A stretch of 64,000 bases of DNA from Thalassospiraceae bacterium LMO-SO8 (lineage in GTDB: Bacteria; Pseudomonadota; Alphaproteobacteria; Rhodospirillales; Casp-alpha2), in contig CP134226.1 in NCBI GenBank assembly GCA_031655335.1, forward strand, positions 1,550,001 through 1,614,000, given 5' to 3'. Shown here piece after piece: positions 45,198 to 54,684 of the stretch. The notes under the pieces are model-generated. The model had not been told where the DNA came from. It worked only from the letters and a program-made list of their open reading frames with translations, and searched no databases. Numbering within the stretch: the stretch's first letter is position 1; each line of letters starts with the position of its first letter. Both the position numbers and the translations under genes were made by a program.

Positions 45198-46124
45198 ATG
45201 CCCAACGGTTCCAAGACCGCGATTGTCATTTCTTCGGACGCCAATTACTTCGATCTGCTCATGGGAACGGTGCGTTCCCTGTGCGACCGGGCGCCGGAAT
45301 TGGATGCCGATCTGTGCATTCTCGACGTCGGGCTGGCGGCGGATCAGGTCGCGGCTCTGAAGGACGTGGCGGCCTCGGTGGTGACCGTCGGCTGGGATTT
45401 CGATTTTCCCGGCCGCGACCGCACGCCGGGATATTTCAAGGCGATGGTGTCCAGGCCTTATCTGCCGGCCCATTTCCCCGGCTACGATACCTATATGTGG
45501 ATCGATTCCGACGCCTGGGTGCAGGATGCGTCGGTCATATCGCTGTTTCTGGATGCCGCCGCCGATGGTTCACTCGCCATCGTGCCGGAAATCGACCGCG
45601 GATATGTCGCCCATTACAAGCGGCCCCGGCCCTATTGGCGGCGGCCCAGCCACCGCATGTACCGCTGGGCCTATGGCTGGGCGGTGGCCGACCGTCTGGG
45701 CCGCAATCCGATCCTTAATTCCGGGGCCTTCGCGCTGCGCGGCGACGCGCCCCATTGGCGGTTGTGGCAGACGGCGCTGAAGGCCGCCCTGTGCCGCTGG
45801 CGTCTGCGGCCCGGTATCCGCGATCTCTATGGCCGGATTTCCGAGCAGACGGCGCTCAACTACGTGGTATTCGGCGACAAGGCGCCGGCGACCTTCCTGC
45901 CGGCCTACTGCAACTGGCTGTGCGGCCATGGCGCGCTGAAGTTCGATCCCGTCCGCCGCCTGTTCGTGGAACCGCACGCGCCGCACCAGCCGCTCGGCAT
46001 TGTTCATCTGGCGGGCGATGGCGTGCAGAATCGGACGTTCGAGATCGCCAAGCTGGGTGGTGGGACCGTTTCCACGGGCCTGAAGTATTCGGACGCCGCG
46101 CCGCTGATCGCACCGGCCGGTTAG
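45198..46124 (+). CDS. GT-A-like glycosyltransferase candidate
   Basis: A 308-aa protein, the only plus-strand gene in the polysaccharide locus. It starts AIVISSDANYFDLLMGTVRSL like GT8-type enzymes, has DTYMWIDSDAWVQD, a D-x-D metal motif after a hydrophobic strand near residue 100, NPILNSGAFALRGDAPHW as the acceptor loop, and ISEQTALNYVVFGD. The final part (GIVHLAG) fits the histidine motif that closes the GT8 donor site. A very long frame upstream to 43554 is antisense to other genes; the ATG at 45198 is supported by homology onset. The stop overlaps the convergent Wzy gene by 4 bases. Confidence 0.78.
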   Translation: MPNGSKTAIVISSDANYFDLLMGTVRSLCDRAPELDADLCILDVGLAADQVAALKDVAASVVTVGWDFDFPGRDRTPGYFKAMVSRPYLPAHFPGYDTYMWIDSDAWVQDASVISLFLDAAADGSLAIVPEIDRGYVAHYKRPRPYWRRPSHRMYRWAYGWAVADRLGRNPILNSGAFALRGDAPHWRLWQTALKAALCRWRLRPGIRDLYGRISEQTALNYVVFGDKAPATFLPAYCNWLCGHGALKFDPVRRLFVEPHAPHQPLGIVHLAGDGVQNRTFEIAKLGGGTVSTGLKYSDAAPLIAPAG

Positions 46125-47485
46125 ACTCCCCGCCGCCGCCAGGCGGTCCACAAGACCAGCGTGGCGACAAGGGTCGTCCCGGTAATCAGCCCGAAGCCTG
46201 ATTGCAGGACGGCATAAGGGTCCGCGTAGAGCAGCCGGAACGGCAGATAGAACAGCCAAGCCGCCCGCAGGGCCTGACCCAGCCATCCGGTGCTCTCCGT
46301 CAACCATCCGTCGAACAGCGCCAGCAGCGCGCCGAAGGCGGCGAAGGTAATCAGGACCCCCAGGGTTCCCAGGCTGTAATACCCGAATGAAAAGAGATCG
46401 ACCGGAATCCACGGCAGCAGCTTCACATGCAGGCTCAGGATCATCGGCGGCAGGGTTTCGACGCCTGAGAAGTTGGGCAGCATGTAGGCCAGGCCCAGGG
46501 GAACGTCGATGAAATGGCGGAAGGCGATGGGGTCGGGCACCACGGTCAGGGTATGGGCGGCGGCGATATGGGGAAAACCGAAATCCGCGATGATGAACAG
46601 GATATGGTTGATGAGATCCGTGCCCATCTGATGGATCATCGCCGCGCCGATGCCAAAGGGGTCGCGCGAGAAGGTGTGGGGCAGGTTGGCGATGAAAACG
46701 CCGACCACCGCGACGCATAGCATGATCAGGATCGCAGCGGTCTTCGAGCGCATGAGGAACACCGCCGCGAGCAACGGCGTGATCAGAAAAGCGCAGAGTT
46801 CAAGCCGCCCCCCGACATGGATCACGCGGAGAAAGCCCGCATACCAAACGGCGGCGGCCAGCAACAGAACGACAAGACGCATGCGGCCCGGCATCCGAAT
46901 GGCCGCGCCGATCAAAATTAGGAATGCAGGAAAGGCAACCTGCGACAGGACCTGCAGGTATCCCCATTTCGCGGGAAAATTGCCCGTCCGCACGTGAATG
47001 CCCATGTCGATGAGTTCACGAATTCCAGTGTACTGGGACGTATAAACCGTCATGGCCACAAGGGCGATTGCCCCCAGTGCGGCGCCGGAGAACGCCAAAA
47101 GGCCGGTTGGTATGCCCTCGCTGGAAAAGGCCCGAACCGGCAGGGCGCGCGTCGCGCTGTAGCCGGCAAGAAGGGCTCCGTAAGCGCCAATCAGGATAAT
47201 CCCCGTGGTGATATAGGCGCCTTCGGGGAGTCCCAGGTGATCGGCAAGATCAAGAAGGTACAGGCGGATACCCCATGGGTTGGGGTCCACCGCGCCGCGC
47301 GGACCCGTCGCCCAGGAGGTGTCGGGCAGAAGCGCAATCAGGAACGGCGGCAGGCAATAGCCGACCGCGATCAGCGCATGCACTGCGGTCAGGAAAGTGA
47401 TGCGCCGCGTCCGCCGAAAATTCAGGCCCTCGACAACCGTTATCAGGACGATCAGGCCCCCGCTCAAGATCAGGATCGGTGTCAT
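46121..47485 (-). CDS. oligosaccharide repeat-unit polymerase candidate (Wzy-like)
   Basis: A 454-aa polytopic protein with about ten to twelve membrane segments and one larger periplasmic loop in the last third (IADFGFPHIAAAHTLTVVPDP and following). Sequence identity among Wzy proteins is low, so the call comes from topology, size and place: its ATG overlaps the stop of the Wzx-like flippase by 4 bases. It would join undecaprenyl-linked repeats in the periplasm. An RHFIDVPLGLAYMLPNF segment and several arginines in the loop are compatible with this. Confidence 0.75.
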   Translation of the reverse strand: MTPILILSGGLIVLITVVEGLNFRRTRRITFLTAVHALIAVGYCLPPFLIALLPDTSWATGPRGAVDPNPWGIRLYLLDLADHLGLPEGAYITTGIILIGAYGALLAGYSATRALPVRAFSSEGIPTGLLAFSGAALGAIALVAMTVYTSQYTGIRELIDMGIHVRTGNFPAKWGYLQVLSQVAFPAFLILIGAAIRMPGRMRLVVLLLAAAVWYAGFLRVIHVGGRLELCAFLITPLLAAVFLMRSKTAAILIMLCVAVVGVFIANLPHTFSRDPFGIGAAMIHQMGTDLINHILFIIADFGFPHIAAAHTLTVVPDPIAFRHFIDVPLGLAYMLPNFSGVETLPPMILSLHVKLLPWIPVDLFSFGYYSLGTLGVLITFAAFGALLALFDGWLTESTGWLGQALRAAWLFYLPFRLLYADPYAVLQSGFGLITGTTLVATLVLWTAWRRRGV

Positions 47486-48813
47486 TGTCGTGCTGCATCC
47501 ATGTCGGCGGCGCGTGCCCAGGGAAGCAGCCCCGTGCGCCGGTAAATAATGGCGCTCGATATGCCCGCGCGGATGACCATCGCGACGCCGGTCGCCGCCG
47601 CGGCGCCCTCAATCCCGAAGCGCGGGATCAGGATCAGGTTGAGGATCAGATTGACCCCCAATGTCAGCGCGGACACAACGGCGTTCATGCGCTCGAAAGG
47701 ACCGACCAGAAAGAACATCTCGACGGCGCCCATCAGGGAATAGGCAAGGTATGCCAAGGCGAGGATGGCAACGACGTCGCCGCCTGGTAGGAAATCCGGA
47801 CCGAACAGGCCAAGAATCAGAGAGCGTCCGGGCAGGATCGCCGCCAGCATCGCGGTACAGGCCGCGATCGACAGCAACGTCGCCACGTTCATGCGGTTTT
47901 GAAGTTCGGCGGTCTTGCCCTCGGCGAACAGTTTGGCGGCCATAGGGCCGAACCGGGCGCGCACGGCGACCACCGGAAAGATCGCGAGCAGTGCGACCTT
48001 GGCGGCGGGGGCATACAGTCCCGCCTGTTCCGTGCCCAGGATATGGCCGATCATCAGGATGTCCATTTGCGTCAGCAGGATGGTCAGGCCGGTGATCGCG
48101 ACATATGGAAGGCTGATCCTTAACCAGTTCCGCCAAGATGGCACGGGGCGGTCATCGGCTGCCGGCTCGGCCAATATGCTGGACCGCGCATAGGCCATGA
48201 GCACGATCAGCACACCCAGACTGACGCCCAGGTTCACGATCATCACTACGGCCGCGTCGAGCGCGGTGATCTGTGCAAAGGCAAAAACGGCGGCCAGTAA
48301 AGCGAGAGGACGGGCAATCTCGAACACCAGTGTCGATTGAACCACGCGCTCAAGCCCCTGCAACACGGCCGCCCGTTGCTGGATCAAGGCCATCACCACG
48401 GTCAACGCCAGGGCGCCGTATAGGGTGCCGCGCATTTCTTCGGCCGATTGCGGCAGCGTCCAGGTAACGGCGGCCCATCCGACGACCACGATGAATGCCC
48501 CTAAAATGAGGACGACCCGGTTGGAGAATCCGACGACCGCCATCATGGCCGCGCGATTGCCTTGGGCGCGGTATTCGGCGATGAAGCGGACCATGGACAG
48601 GTTCAATCCGGCCTGCATGACGATGAACAGGATGCTCAGCCAGGACAGGGCGAAGACGTAGGTGCCGTAGGATGCGACGCCGAGCCAACGGGCGAACAGC
48701 ACGTGCGACACAAAGGCCAAGCCGGCGCCGGCCACATTGACGGCGAGGATTTTCGCGCCGTCGATGAACAGAAGGTCGTTCGTCACGGCGCGGATTGCCG
48801 AGGCCAGACGCAT
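47482..48813 (-). CDS. Wzx-like polysaccharide flippase (MOP superfamily)
   Basis: A 443-aa membrane protein with twelve or more segments, of the Polysacc_synt family. The start AKILAVNVAGAGLAFVSHVLFARWLG and YGTYVFALSWLSI are typical for Wzx/MurJ-like flippases; LLTQMDILMIGHILGTEQAGLY and LILIPRFGIEGAAAATGVAM are also family signatures. It should move the lipid-linked repeat across the inner membrane. The ATG shares one base with the stop of the upstream glycosyltransferase (TAATG). A long upstream extension in the same frame overlaps that gene and was rejected. Confidence 0.92.
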   Translation of the reverse strand: MRLASAIRAVTNDLLFIDGAKILAVNVAGAGLAFVSHVLFARWLGVASYGTYVFALSWLSILFIVMQAGLNLSMVRFIAEYRAQGNRAAMMAVVGFSNRVVLILGAFIVVVGWAAVTWTLPQSAEEMRGTLYGALALTVVMALIQQRAAVLQGLERVVQSTLVFEIARPLALLAAVFAFAQITALDAAVVMIVNLGVSLGVLIVLMAYARSSILAEPAADDRPVPSWRNWLRISLPYVAITGLTILLTQMDILMIGHILGTEQAGLYAPAAKVALLAIFPVVAVRARFGPMAAKLFAEGKTAELQNRMNVATLLSIAACTAMLAAILPGRSLILGLFGPDFLPGGDVVAILALAYLAYSLMGAVEMFFLVGPFERMNAVVSALTLGVNLILNLILIPRFGIEGAAAATGVAMVIRAGISSAIIYRRTGLLPWARAADMDAARQ

Positions 48814-49928
48814 TAGATTCCGGATGTCCGGTCGGTCAGGCGCATCAAAACGTCCTGGGTGGCGCCCGCGCGGATGTCCCAGGAATGGGCGGCGGCGATG
48901 GCGTCGCGGCCTCGCGCCCCCATGGCCTTGACGCGCGCCGGGTCGACGGCCAGTTCGGCGACGGCGCGGGCCAGTGCCTCGGGATCTTCGGCCGGCACGG
49001 CCAGGCCGCAATCGTTGTCGCGCACCAGATCGGCCTGGCCTGGAAAGTCGGACACCACGGCGGGCACGCCGCAGGCGAGCGTTTCGAACACCTTGAGCGG
49101 ATAAAGCCCGGTGCCCGTGCGGTCGCCCAGGTTGTTCTTCGGCACCAGGCCGCAGATGCTTTTGGCGACGATGCCCGGCAGCACGCGATAGGGCTGGCGG
49201 CCCAGATCGATGATGCCGGGGTCGGCGGCGGCCGCCGCCTCGACCGCCGGGCGTTCGGGCCCGTCGCCGACGATCACCAGATCGACGCCGCGCGGCCAGT
49301 CCGTCGATGCCTTGGCGGCCAGCAGCGTCGGGATGCCCTGCCAGCGGGCCAGCCCGCCGAAGAACACGGCGTAGCGTGCCGGCAGGTCGACGTCGCAGGT
49401 CGCGTTCGGATGGAACAGCTCCGTATTGGCGCCGTTGGGCACCACGTCGACCGGCGTGGCCACGCCCTGGCCGCGCACCCAGTCGGCGAGCTGCGGCGTC
49501 ACGGTGATCAGCCGTCCGGCCCATTGGAACTGTTTGCGCCACATCCATTTGATGATGCCGGCGAGCGGCCGCGCCCAGGCATAGGCGATGGCGACGTCTT
49601 CATAAGGGCCGTTGATTTCGTGCACGATGGGCGCCCCCCTGAGCCGCGCCCAGAGCGATGCCGGAAAGGCCAGGAAGTGGGAGCGCACGTAAACCGCCTG
49701 GCCGTCCTCGAACGCCCGCATCACCCGCCATTGCAGGCACAGGTATTCCATCATTCGACGAGCAAGGCCGGGCCGCTTCCAGTTGCCCGAATAGGACGGC
49801 ACGAACAGATCGACGGTCCAGCCTCGACGTTGCAGCCCGCCCACGATCTCGTGGATATGGGCATAGGACGCCTGCCCCTCGCGGGGCGCTTCCAGCGCGA
49901 GATAGAGAAGGTGCCTGCGCGCACTCAC
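48813..49928 (-). CDS. GT4-family glycosyltransferase
   Basis: A 371-aa GT-B enzyme with a GTG start that overlaps the WbpI stop by 4 bases (GTGA). It has LYLALEAPREGQASYAHIHEIV with the flexible N-terminal loop, VHEINGPYEDVAIAYAW, VVPNGANTELFHP, AVFFGGLARWQGIPTLLAA, and LKVFETLACGVPAVVSDFPGQADLV as donor-binding segment. Its placement inside the UDP-ManNAc3NAcA block suggests, but does not prove, that it transfers that sugar. Confidence 0.9.
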   Translation of the reverse strand: MSARRHLLYLALEAPREGQASYAHIHEIVGGLQRRGWTVDLFVPSYSGNWKRPGLARRMMEYLCLQWRVMRAFEDGQAVYVRSHFLAFPASLWARLRGAPIVHEINGPYEDVAIAYAWARPLAGIIKWMWRKQFQWAGRLITVTPQLADWVRGQGVATPVDVVPNGANTELFHPNATCDVDLPARYAVFFGGLARWQGIPTLLAAKASTDWPRGVDLVIVGDGPERPAVEAAAAADPGIIDLGRQPYRVLPGIVAKSICGLVPKNNLGDRTGTGLYPLKVFETLACGVPAVVSDFPGQADLVRDNDCGLAVPAEDPEALARAVAELAVDPARVKAMGARGRDAIAAAHSWDIRAGATQDVLMRLTDRTSGI

Positions 49929-50977
49929 GCCGCGCCGCCGTCCTGGGTGAGGTAGGCCGCGACCGCCTGGGCGATGCGCCCGGCCGCGTTGCCGTCGCCA
50001 TAGGCGTCGATGTCGCGGCGCGGGGCCGCGGTCTCCGGCGACTGCCACAGGCGGTTCCATCCGGCGTCGACCGTCTCGGTCCATTCCGTCTCGTCGCGCA
50101 GCGTGATGCAGGGCACGCGGTGGAAATAGGCTTCCTTCTGCAGGCCGCCGGAATCGGTCAGCACCCCGGCGCTCGCCTTCACCAGATGGGTCATCTCCAG
50201 ATAGCCGAGCGGGTCCGTCACGGTGAGGCCGTCAAGCGTGAGCCCGGCCCGCGCCAACGCCGCCTTGGTCCGGGGATGCAACGGCAGGACGACCGCGCCC
50301 GGCCGCGCCTTCAGGAAATCGACGACCTTGGCCAACTGGGCGTCGTCGTCCGTGTTCTCGGCCCGATGCACGGTCGCGACCTCGTATTGGCCGGGGGTCA
50401 GGTCCAGGCGCGCAACGACGTCCGATCCCTCGGGCCGTTCGGCGGCGGCGAGCGCCGCATCGAACATCACGTCGCCGACCAGCATGACGCCGGCGGAGAT
50501 GCCTTCCTTGGCCAGATGCGAGACCGCCTGCGGCGTCGGGCAGAACAGCAGCGCCGACAGGTGATCCGCGACGCGGCGGTTGATCTCCTCCGGCTGGGCG
50601 CGGCGGAACGAGCGCAGCCCGGCCTCGACATGGAACACGGGAATGTCGAGCTTGGCCGCGACAAGGGCGGCCGCCAGGGTCGAATTGGTGTCGCCGTAGA
50701 TCAGCAGCCCGTCGGGCCGGTCCTGAAGCAGCACCGGCTCCAGCGCGATCAGCATGCGCCCGGTCATGTCGCCATGACCGCCGCCGCTGATGCCCAGGTT
50801 GTGATCGGGCGCGGCGAGACCCAGTTCGCGGAAGAACACGTCCGACATGCCGTCGTCGAAATGCTGGCCCGTGTGGATCAGCACCTCGTCGATGCCCGCG
50901 TCCCTGAACGCGCGGCTGACGGGCCCGGCCTTGATGAACTGGGGGCGCGCGCCGACGACGGTTGCGATGCGGGTCAC
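49925..50977 (-). CDS. UDP-GlcNAc-type 2-epimerase, probably WbpI class (UDP-GlcNAc3NAcA 2-epimerase)
   Basis: A 350-aa non-hydrolysing C2 epimerase with a GT-B fold: TVVGARPQFIKAGPVSRAF, VLIHTGQHFDDGMSDVFF, LLIYGDTNSTLAAALVAAKL, VFHVEAGLRSFRRAQPEEINRRV and DSGGLQKEAYF. The SRAF, MSDVFF and NLGISGGGHGDMTGRM details are closer to WbpI than to WecB. In the pathway it turns UDP-GlcNAc3NAcA into UDP-ManNAc3NAcA. It is joined to the aminotransferase gene by a 4-base overlap (50974–50977). A WecB activity making UDP-ManNAc cannot be excluded by motif alone. Confidence 0.9.
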   Translation of the reverse strand: MTRIATVVGARPQFIKAGPVSRAFRDAGIDEVLIHTGQHFDDGMSDVFFRELGLAAPDHNLGISGGGHGDMTGRMLIALEPVLLQDRPDGLLIYGDTNSTLAAALVAAKLDIPVFHVEAGLRSFRRAQPEEINRRVADHLSALLFCPTPQAVSHLAKEGISAGVMLVGDVMFDAALAAAERPEGSDVVARLDLTPGQYEVATVHRAENTDDDAQLAKVVDFLKARPGAVVLPLHPRTKAALARAGLTLDGLTVTDPLGYLEMTHLVKASAGVLTDSGGLQKEAYFHRVPCITLRDETEWTETVDAGWNRLWQSPETAAPRRDIDAYGDGNAAGRIAQAVAAYLTQDGGAA

Positions 50978-52104
50978 GCCGCGACCGCTTCCTTCAACGC
51001 GGCCAGGATGCGGTCCTGGGTTGCGGCGTCGAGATAGGGATGCATGGGCAGGCTCAGGACGTCATGGGCCAGGGCCTGCGATACCGGCGTGCCGTTGCCG
51101 GCGCGGGGATAATGGGCATAGGCGGGCTGATCCGACAGGGCGACGGGGTAATAGACCGCCGTCGGCACGCCCTTCTCCTTCAGCGCCGCCGCGACGGCGT
51201 CGCGGTCGGCCACGCGGATCGTGTACTGGGCCCAGGCGCTGATCGCGCCGTCCACCACCGCGGGCGGCGTGGCGATGCCGGCAAGGCCTTCGGCGTAGCG
51301 GGCGGCCACGTCCTGGCGCAGATTGATTTCGTCTTCGAAGATGTCGAGCTTGGCGAGCAGAATTGCGGCCTGGAGGGTGTCGAGCCGCGCGTTCAGGCCG
51401 ACCGCCACGTTGTCGTACTTGTTGGTGCCCTGGCCGTGCACGCGCAGGCTCCGCATGCGCGCCGCCAGATCGCCGTCGTCGGTCAGCACGGCCCCGCCGT
51501 CACCGTAACAGCCCAAGGGCTTGGCCGGGAAGAAGCTGACCGAGGTCGCGTCGCCCCAGGACCCGACCGGCTTGCCGCCGAGCGCCCCGCCGTAGCTTTG
51601 CGCCGAATCCGCCATCACCTTCAGGCCGTGGGCGTCGGCGATCTTCTGAATCGCCGGATAGTCGGCGGGCTGGCCGAACAAATCGACCGGGATGATCGCC
51701 TTCAGGGTCAGGCCGTTGTCCTTGGCGACGGCGATGGCGCCTTCGACGCTCGCCGGGTCCATGTTGAAGGTGTCGGGCAGGACGTCGCAGAACACGGGCG
51801 TGGCGCCGGTCAGCGCCACCACTTCGGCGGTCGAGGCGAAGGTCATGGCCGGCACGATGACCGCGTCGCCCGGCCCGATGTCCCAGGCCATGAGGACCAG
51901 CAGCAGCGAATCCGTGCCGCTCGAACAGCTTACGCAATGCTTGGCGCCGCCCATCTCGGCCAGGCGGGTTTCCAGTTCGGCGACCTCGGGCCCCATGATG
52001 AAACGGCCGTGGTCGAGAACCTTGGCGATGGCCCGGTCGACGGTATCGCCCAGACGGGCGCGCTGGGCCTGAAGGTCGATGAAGGCGATGGGAGAGGCGC
52101 TCAT
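50974..52104 (-). CDS. DegT/DnrJ-family sugar aminotransferase, WbpE class
   Basis: A 376-aa PLP enzyme. It begins [21 protein letters not shown], has [38 protein letters not shown], the PLP lysine in [18 protein letters not shown] near residue 195, and [21 protein letters not shown]. In WbpE/WlbC this enzyme moves an amino group from glutamate to the 3-keto sugar made by the WbpB-type oxidase. The gene is overlapped by 4 bases on both sides, with the oxidase–acetyltransferase fusion before it and the epimerase after it, which strongly supports this role. Confidence 0.93.
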   Translation of the reverse strand: MSASPIAFIDLQAQRARLGDTVDRAIAKVLDHGRFIMGPEVAELETRLAEMGGAKHCVSCSSGTDSLLLVLMAWDIGPGDAVIVPAMTFASTAEVVALTGATPVFCDVLPDTFNMDPASVEGAIAVAKDNGLTLKAIIPVDLFGQPADYPAIQKIADAHGLKVMADSAQSYGGALGGKPVGSWGDATSVSFFPAKPLGCYGDGGAVLTDDGDLAARMRSLRVHGQGTNKYDNVAVGLNARLDTLQAAILLAKLDIFEDEINLRQDVAARYAEGLAGIATPPAVVDGAISAWAQYTIRVADRDAVAAALKEKGVPTAVYYPVALSDQPAYAHYPRAGNGTPVSQALAHDVLSLPMHPYLDAATQDRILAALKEAVAA

Positions 52105-53663
52105 GAGGTGATTTCTTTCAATGTGCCGGTATCGGTGACTTTATATTTACGGCCTTCGCGCGGACAGGTCAGGTCGTCGCCCAAACGCTCGCCCGCGTGG
52201 CTGACCCAGCCGATACGCCGGGCCGGCACGCCGGCCATCAGGGCGTGGGCGGGCACGTCGGAGGTCACGACGGCGCCCGCCGCGATCATGCAGTAATCGC
52301 CGAGCGCATGGCCGCAGACGATGGTCGCGTTGGCGCCGATGGTCGCCCCCTCGCCGACCGGGGTTTCCCGGAAGTCGTCCTTGCGGTCGACCTCGGCGCG
52401 CGGCGTCAGGACGTTGGTGAACACGCAGCTCGGCCCGCAGAACACGCCCCGCCCCAGGGTCACGCCCTTGTAGACGCTGACGTTGTTCTGGATCTTGCAG
52501 TTGTCGCCGATGGTCACGTCGGGCCCGATCGAGGCGTTCTGTCCGACCACCACGCCGGTGCCGATCTTCGTTCCCGGCAGCACATGCGAGAAATGCCAGA
52601 TCTTGGTGCCGCTGCCGATGGCCACGCCGTCGTCGACGACCGCCGTCTGGTGAATCTTGGCGCCGGGAAACCGGCCCGTGCCGATTGCGTCGCGTGTCGC
52701 GCTCATGTCCGTCTCCGCCCGTTCCAATATGCTCAATACCCGCATGCCTTCGGCGCCGTCCGTGCGGGGTGTTTCGCCCGTGGCGATGCATTCCAGGAAA
52801 TGGCCGCACTCCATCGCCAAGGGTTCGCCCTCGTCCAGGGCGACGGGCATGGCCTCGGCCTTTTCCGGCGTCGGCACGCCGTCGCGCCAGTCGATGCGGT
52901 GGGGGTAGAGCAGCAGCTTGCGTTCCCACGGCTCGCCGTCGTTGAACACGGCCATGGCCTTGTCGCTGACGACGACAAGCTTCTGTTCCTTGAAGGGATG
53001 CAGCCAGGACACGAAGACATGAGCCTGCACGCCGCCGGGGAAGGTCAGATGCGTGGTCGTCACGTCGGCGATGACATCATGCAGGTAGCTGCCGCCTTCG
53101 GCGCGCACGGCCGTCGGCTCATCGCCGACCAGGGCCAGGATCATGGAAATGTCGTGCGGCGCGAAGGACCACAGGGCGTTTTCCTCGCGCCGAATCTTTC
53201 CCAGGTTCAGGCGGTTGGAATAGAGGTATTGCAGATTGCCCAGATCGCCCGCGCGGACCATCTCGGTCAATTTCATGAACGCCGGATGGTATTGCAGCAG
53301 GTGGCCGACCATGAGGATGCGACCGGCCGTCTCGGCGGCGGCCAGTACGCCCTCGGCCTCGGCGACGGTCAGCGCCAGGGGTTTCTCGACGAACACGTGC
53401 TTGCCGGCTTCCAGGGCCTGGATGGCGAGCGCCGCATGGGCCTCGGCCGGGGCGGCGATGACGACGCCCGCGATGCCGGGGTCGGCCAGGATGGCGGCAT
53501 AATCGCGGGCCGGAACATCGTAGGTTTCCGACATCGCGGCGGCCAAATCCGGATTGGCGTCGGCCACGGCGGCCAGCGCCCCCAGCGCATGGAAGTTGCG
53601 TACGTGGTTCTTGCCCCAATGGCCGCAGCCGATGACGGCGACGGAAGGTGTTTTTGTGATCAT
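52101..53663 (-). CDS. fused WbpB-type sugar 3-oxidase and WbpD-type N-acetyltransferase
   Basis: A 520-aa two-domain protein. Residues 1–330 are a Gfo/Idh/MocA oxidoreductase ([35 protein letters not shown] with the catalytic lysine, [14 protein letters not shown]). Residues about 340–520 are a left-handed beta-helix acetyltransferase ([22 protein letters not shown], then [35 protein letters not shown]). In Pseudomonas and Bordetella the two steps are separate proteins, WbpB/WlbA and WbpD/WlbB. The reading frame is continuous with no sign of frameshift. It is the first gene of the overlapped block that runs on to wzy. Confidence 0.93.
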   Translation of the reverse strand: MITKTPSVAVIGCGHWGKNHVRNFHALGALAAVADANPDLAAAMSETYDVPARDYAAILADPGIAGVVIAAPAEAHAALAIQALEAGKHVFVEKPLALTVAEAEGVLAAAETAGRILMVGHLLQYHPAFMKLTEMVRAGDLGNLQYLYSNRLNLGKIRREENALWSFAPHDISMILALVGDEPTAVRAEGGSYLHDVIADVTTTHLTFPGGVQAHVFVSWLHPFKEQKLVVVSDKAMAVFNDGEPWERKLLLYPHRIDWRDGVPTPEKAEAMPVALDEGEPLAMECGHFLECIATGETPRTDGAEGMRVLSILERAETDMSATRDAIGTGRFPGAKIHQTAVVDDGVAIGSGTKIWHFSHVLPGTKIGTGVVVGQNASIGPDVTIGDNCKIQNNVSVYKGVTLGRGVFCGPSCVFTNVLTPRAEVDRKDDFRETPVGEGATIGANATIVCGHALGDYCMIAAGAVVTSDVPAHALMAGVPARRIGWVSHAGERLGDDLTCPREGRKYKVTDTGTLKEITS

Positions 53664-53691
53664 TTAAATCGGTTCGTTGGCTGATAAGGGG

Positions 53692-54537
53692 TCAAACGGA
53701 CTTATTTTCGTCGCCATCTTCGGAAGCCCCGACGGTAAGGGAAATAAAGACGCTATTGGTGCCGGGACAAATGGAAAACTCGTTGATTTGACCAGTGCTC
53801 AACAATAAATCCTTGAGATCCGTTTCGGTGAAATAGTTGAAGTGCAGCTTGTCTAGCGAAACGCCCTTTTCCAGATTACGTTCCCGGATCGCAAGATCGC
53901 GGGATACTCGAGGCCAAGTGAACAGGGAATAGAACAGAAACGATAAGGTTCGCGAAATCGCGTTGTGATTCTCGCGGCACAGACGGTCGGTCATATCGGC
54001 GACGCCGATACGCGCGATCAGGGGCGAATCGTGCAGGCCTGACCAAATCAGGACATGCCCGCCCCTGGTGATCTGACCGGCCAGCTCGATCGCTTTCTTG
54101 GCGTCCTCGAAATGGTCGAGAGATGTCGCGAATACGGCCATATCGAACTTGCGGTCAAGGTTCGCTTCTTTCAGGTCTTCCAGGCGACCGCACACGAAGG
54201 CGTAGTCACGGTCCAGATTTTCCGCGATGGGGTCGAGCCCGGCATAGTGAAGACGGCTTTCCAGAATACGGGCATAAGGCGGTACGTGATCGCCGATCCC
54301 GCATCCAAGGTCGATCAGGTTTTTCGCATCCCAGATCAGGGACCATTTGGCGATGAAGCCCCCGAACATGGCCATGATCGCCTTGGTTGAATCGGGGTAA
54401 CCATCGAAGAGATGATGAACCCGGTATTCTTCAAGCGAGGCTTCGGTGATGTTGCGCCATGCGACGCTGCCGCCTTCTCCAAGGCGAAGGGTCTGCCGGT
54501 TGTTCAGAAATTCTTCTAGATTGATCATCTTCTTCAT
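53692..54537 (-). CDS. class I SAM-dependent methyltransferase
   Basis: A 281-aa protein with the methyltransferase motif I NLIDLGCGIGDHVPPYARIL, followed by LHYAGLDPIAENL and a motif-IV region FDMAVFATSLDHFEDAKKAIEL. Base composition is visibly lower in GC than the neighbouring genes, which suggests more recent acquisition. The target (sugar, lipid or other small molecule) is unknown. It lies between the WbpB–WbpD gene and the first AsnB gene on the same strand, with a 147-base AT-richer gap upstream. Confidence 0.85.
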   Translation of the reverse strand: MKKMINLEEFLNNRQTLRLGEGGSVAWRNITEASLEEYRVHHLFDGYPDSTKAIMAMFGGFIAKWSLIWDAKNLIDLGCGIGDHVPPYARILESRLHYAGLDPIAENLDRDYAFVCGRLEDLKEANLDRKFDMAVFATSLDHFEDAKKAIELAGQITRGGHVLIWSGLHDSPLIARIGVADMTDRLCRENHNAISRTLSFLFYSLFTWPRVSRDLAIRERNLEKGVSLDKLHFNYFTETDLKDLLLSTGQINEFSICPGTNSVFISLTVGASEDGDENKSV

Positions 54538-54684
54538 GTCCCGTTCGATGCGGGATCCTGTTTACTGGGAGAGTTGCAACTTTTTGATGATGTCGCAGGA
54601 ACAATCTGTGGAGCGAACGAATGACCGCAGGAAAATACTCTCTGCCTACCTGATATACTTATTACAATCGCGGGGTGAAGATAA

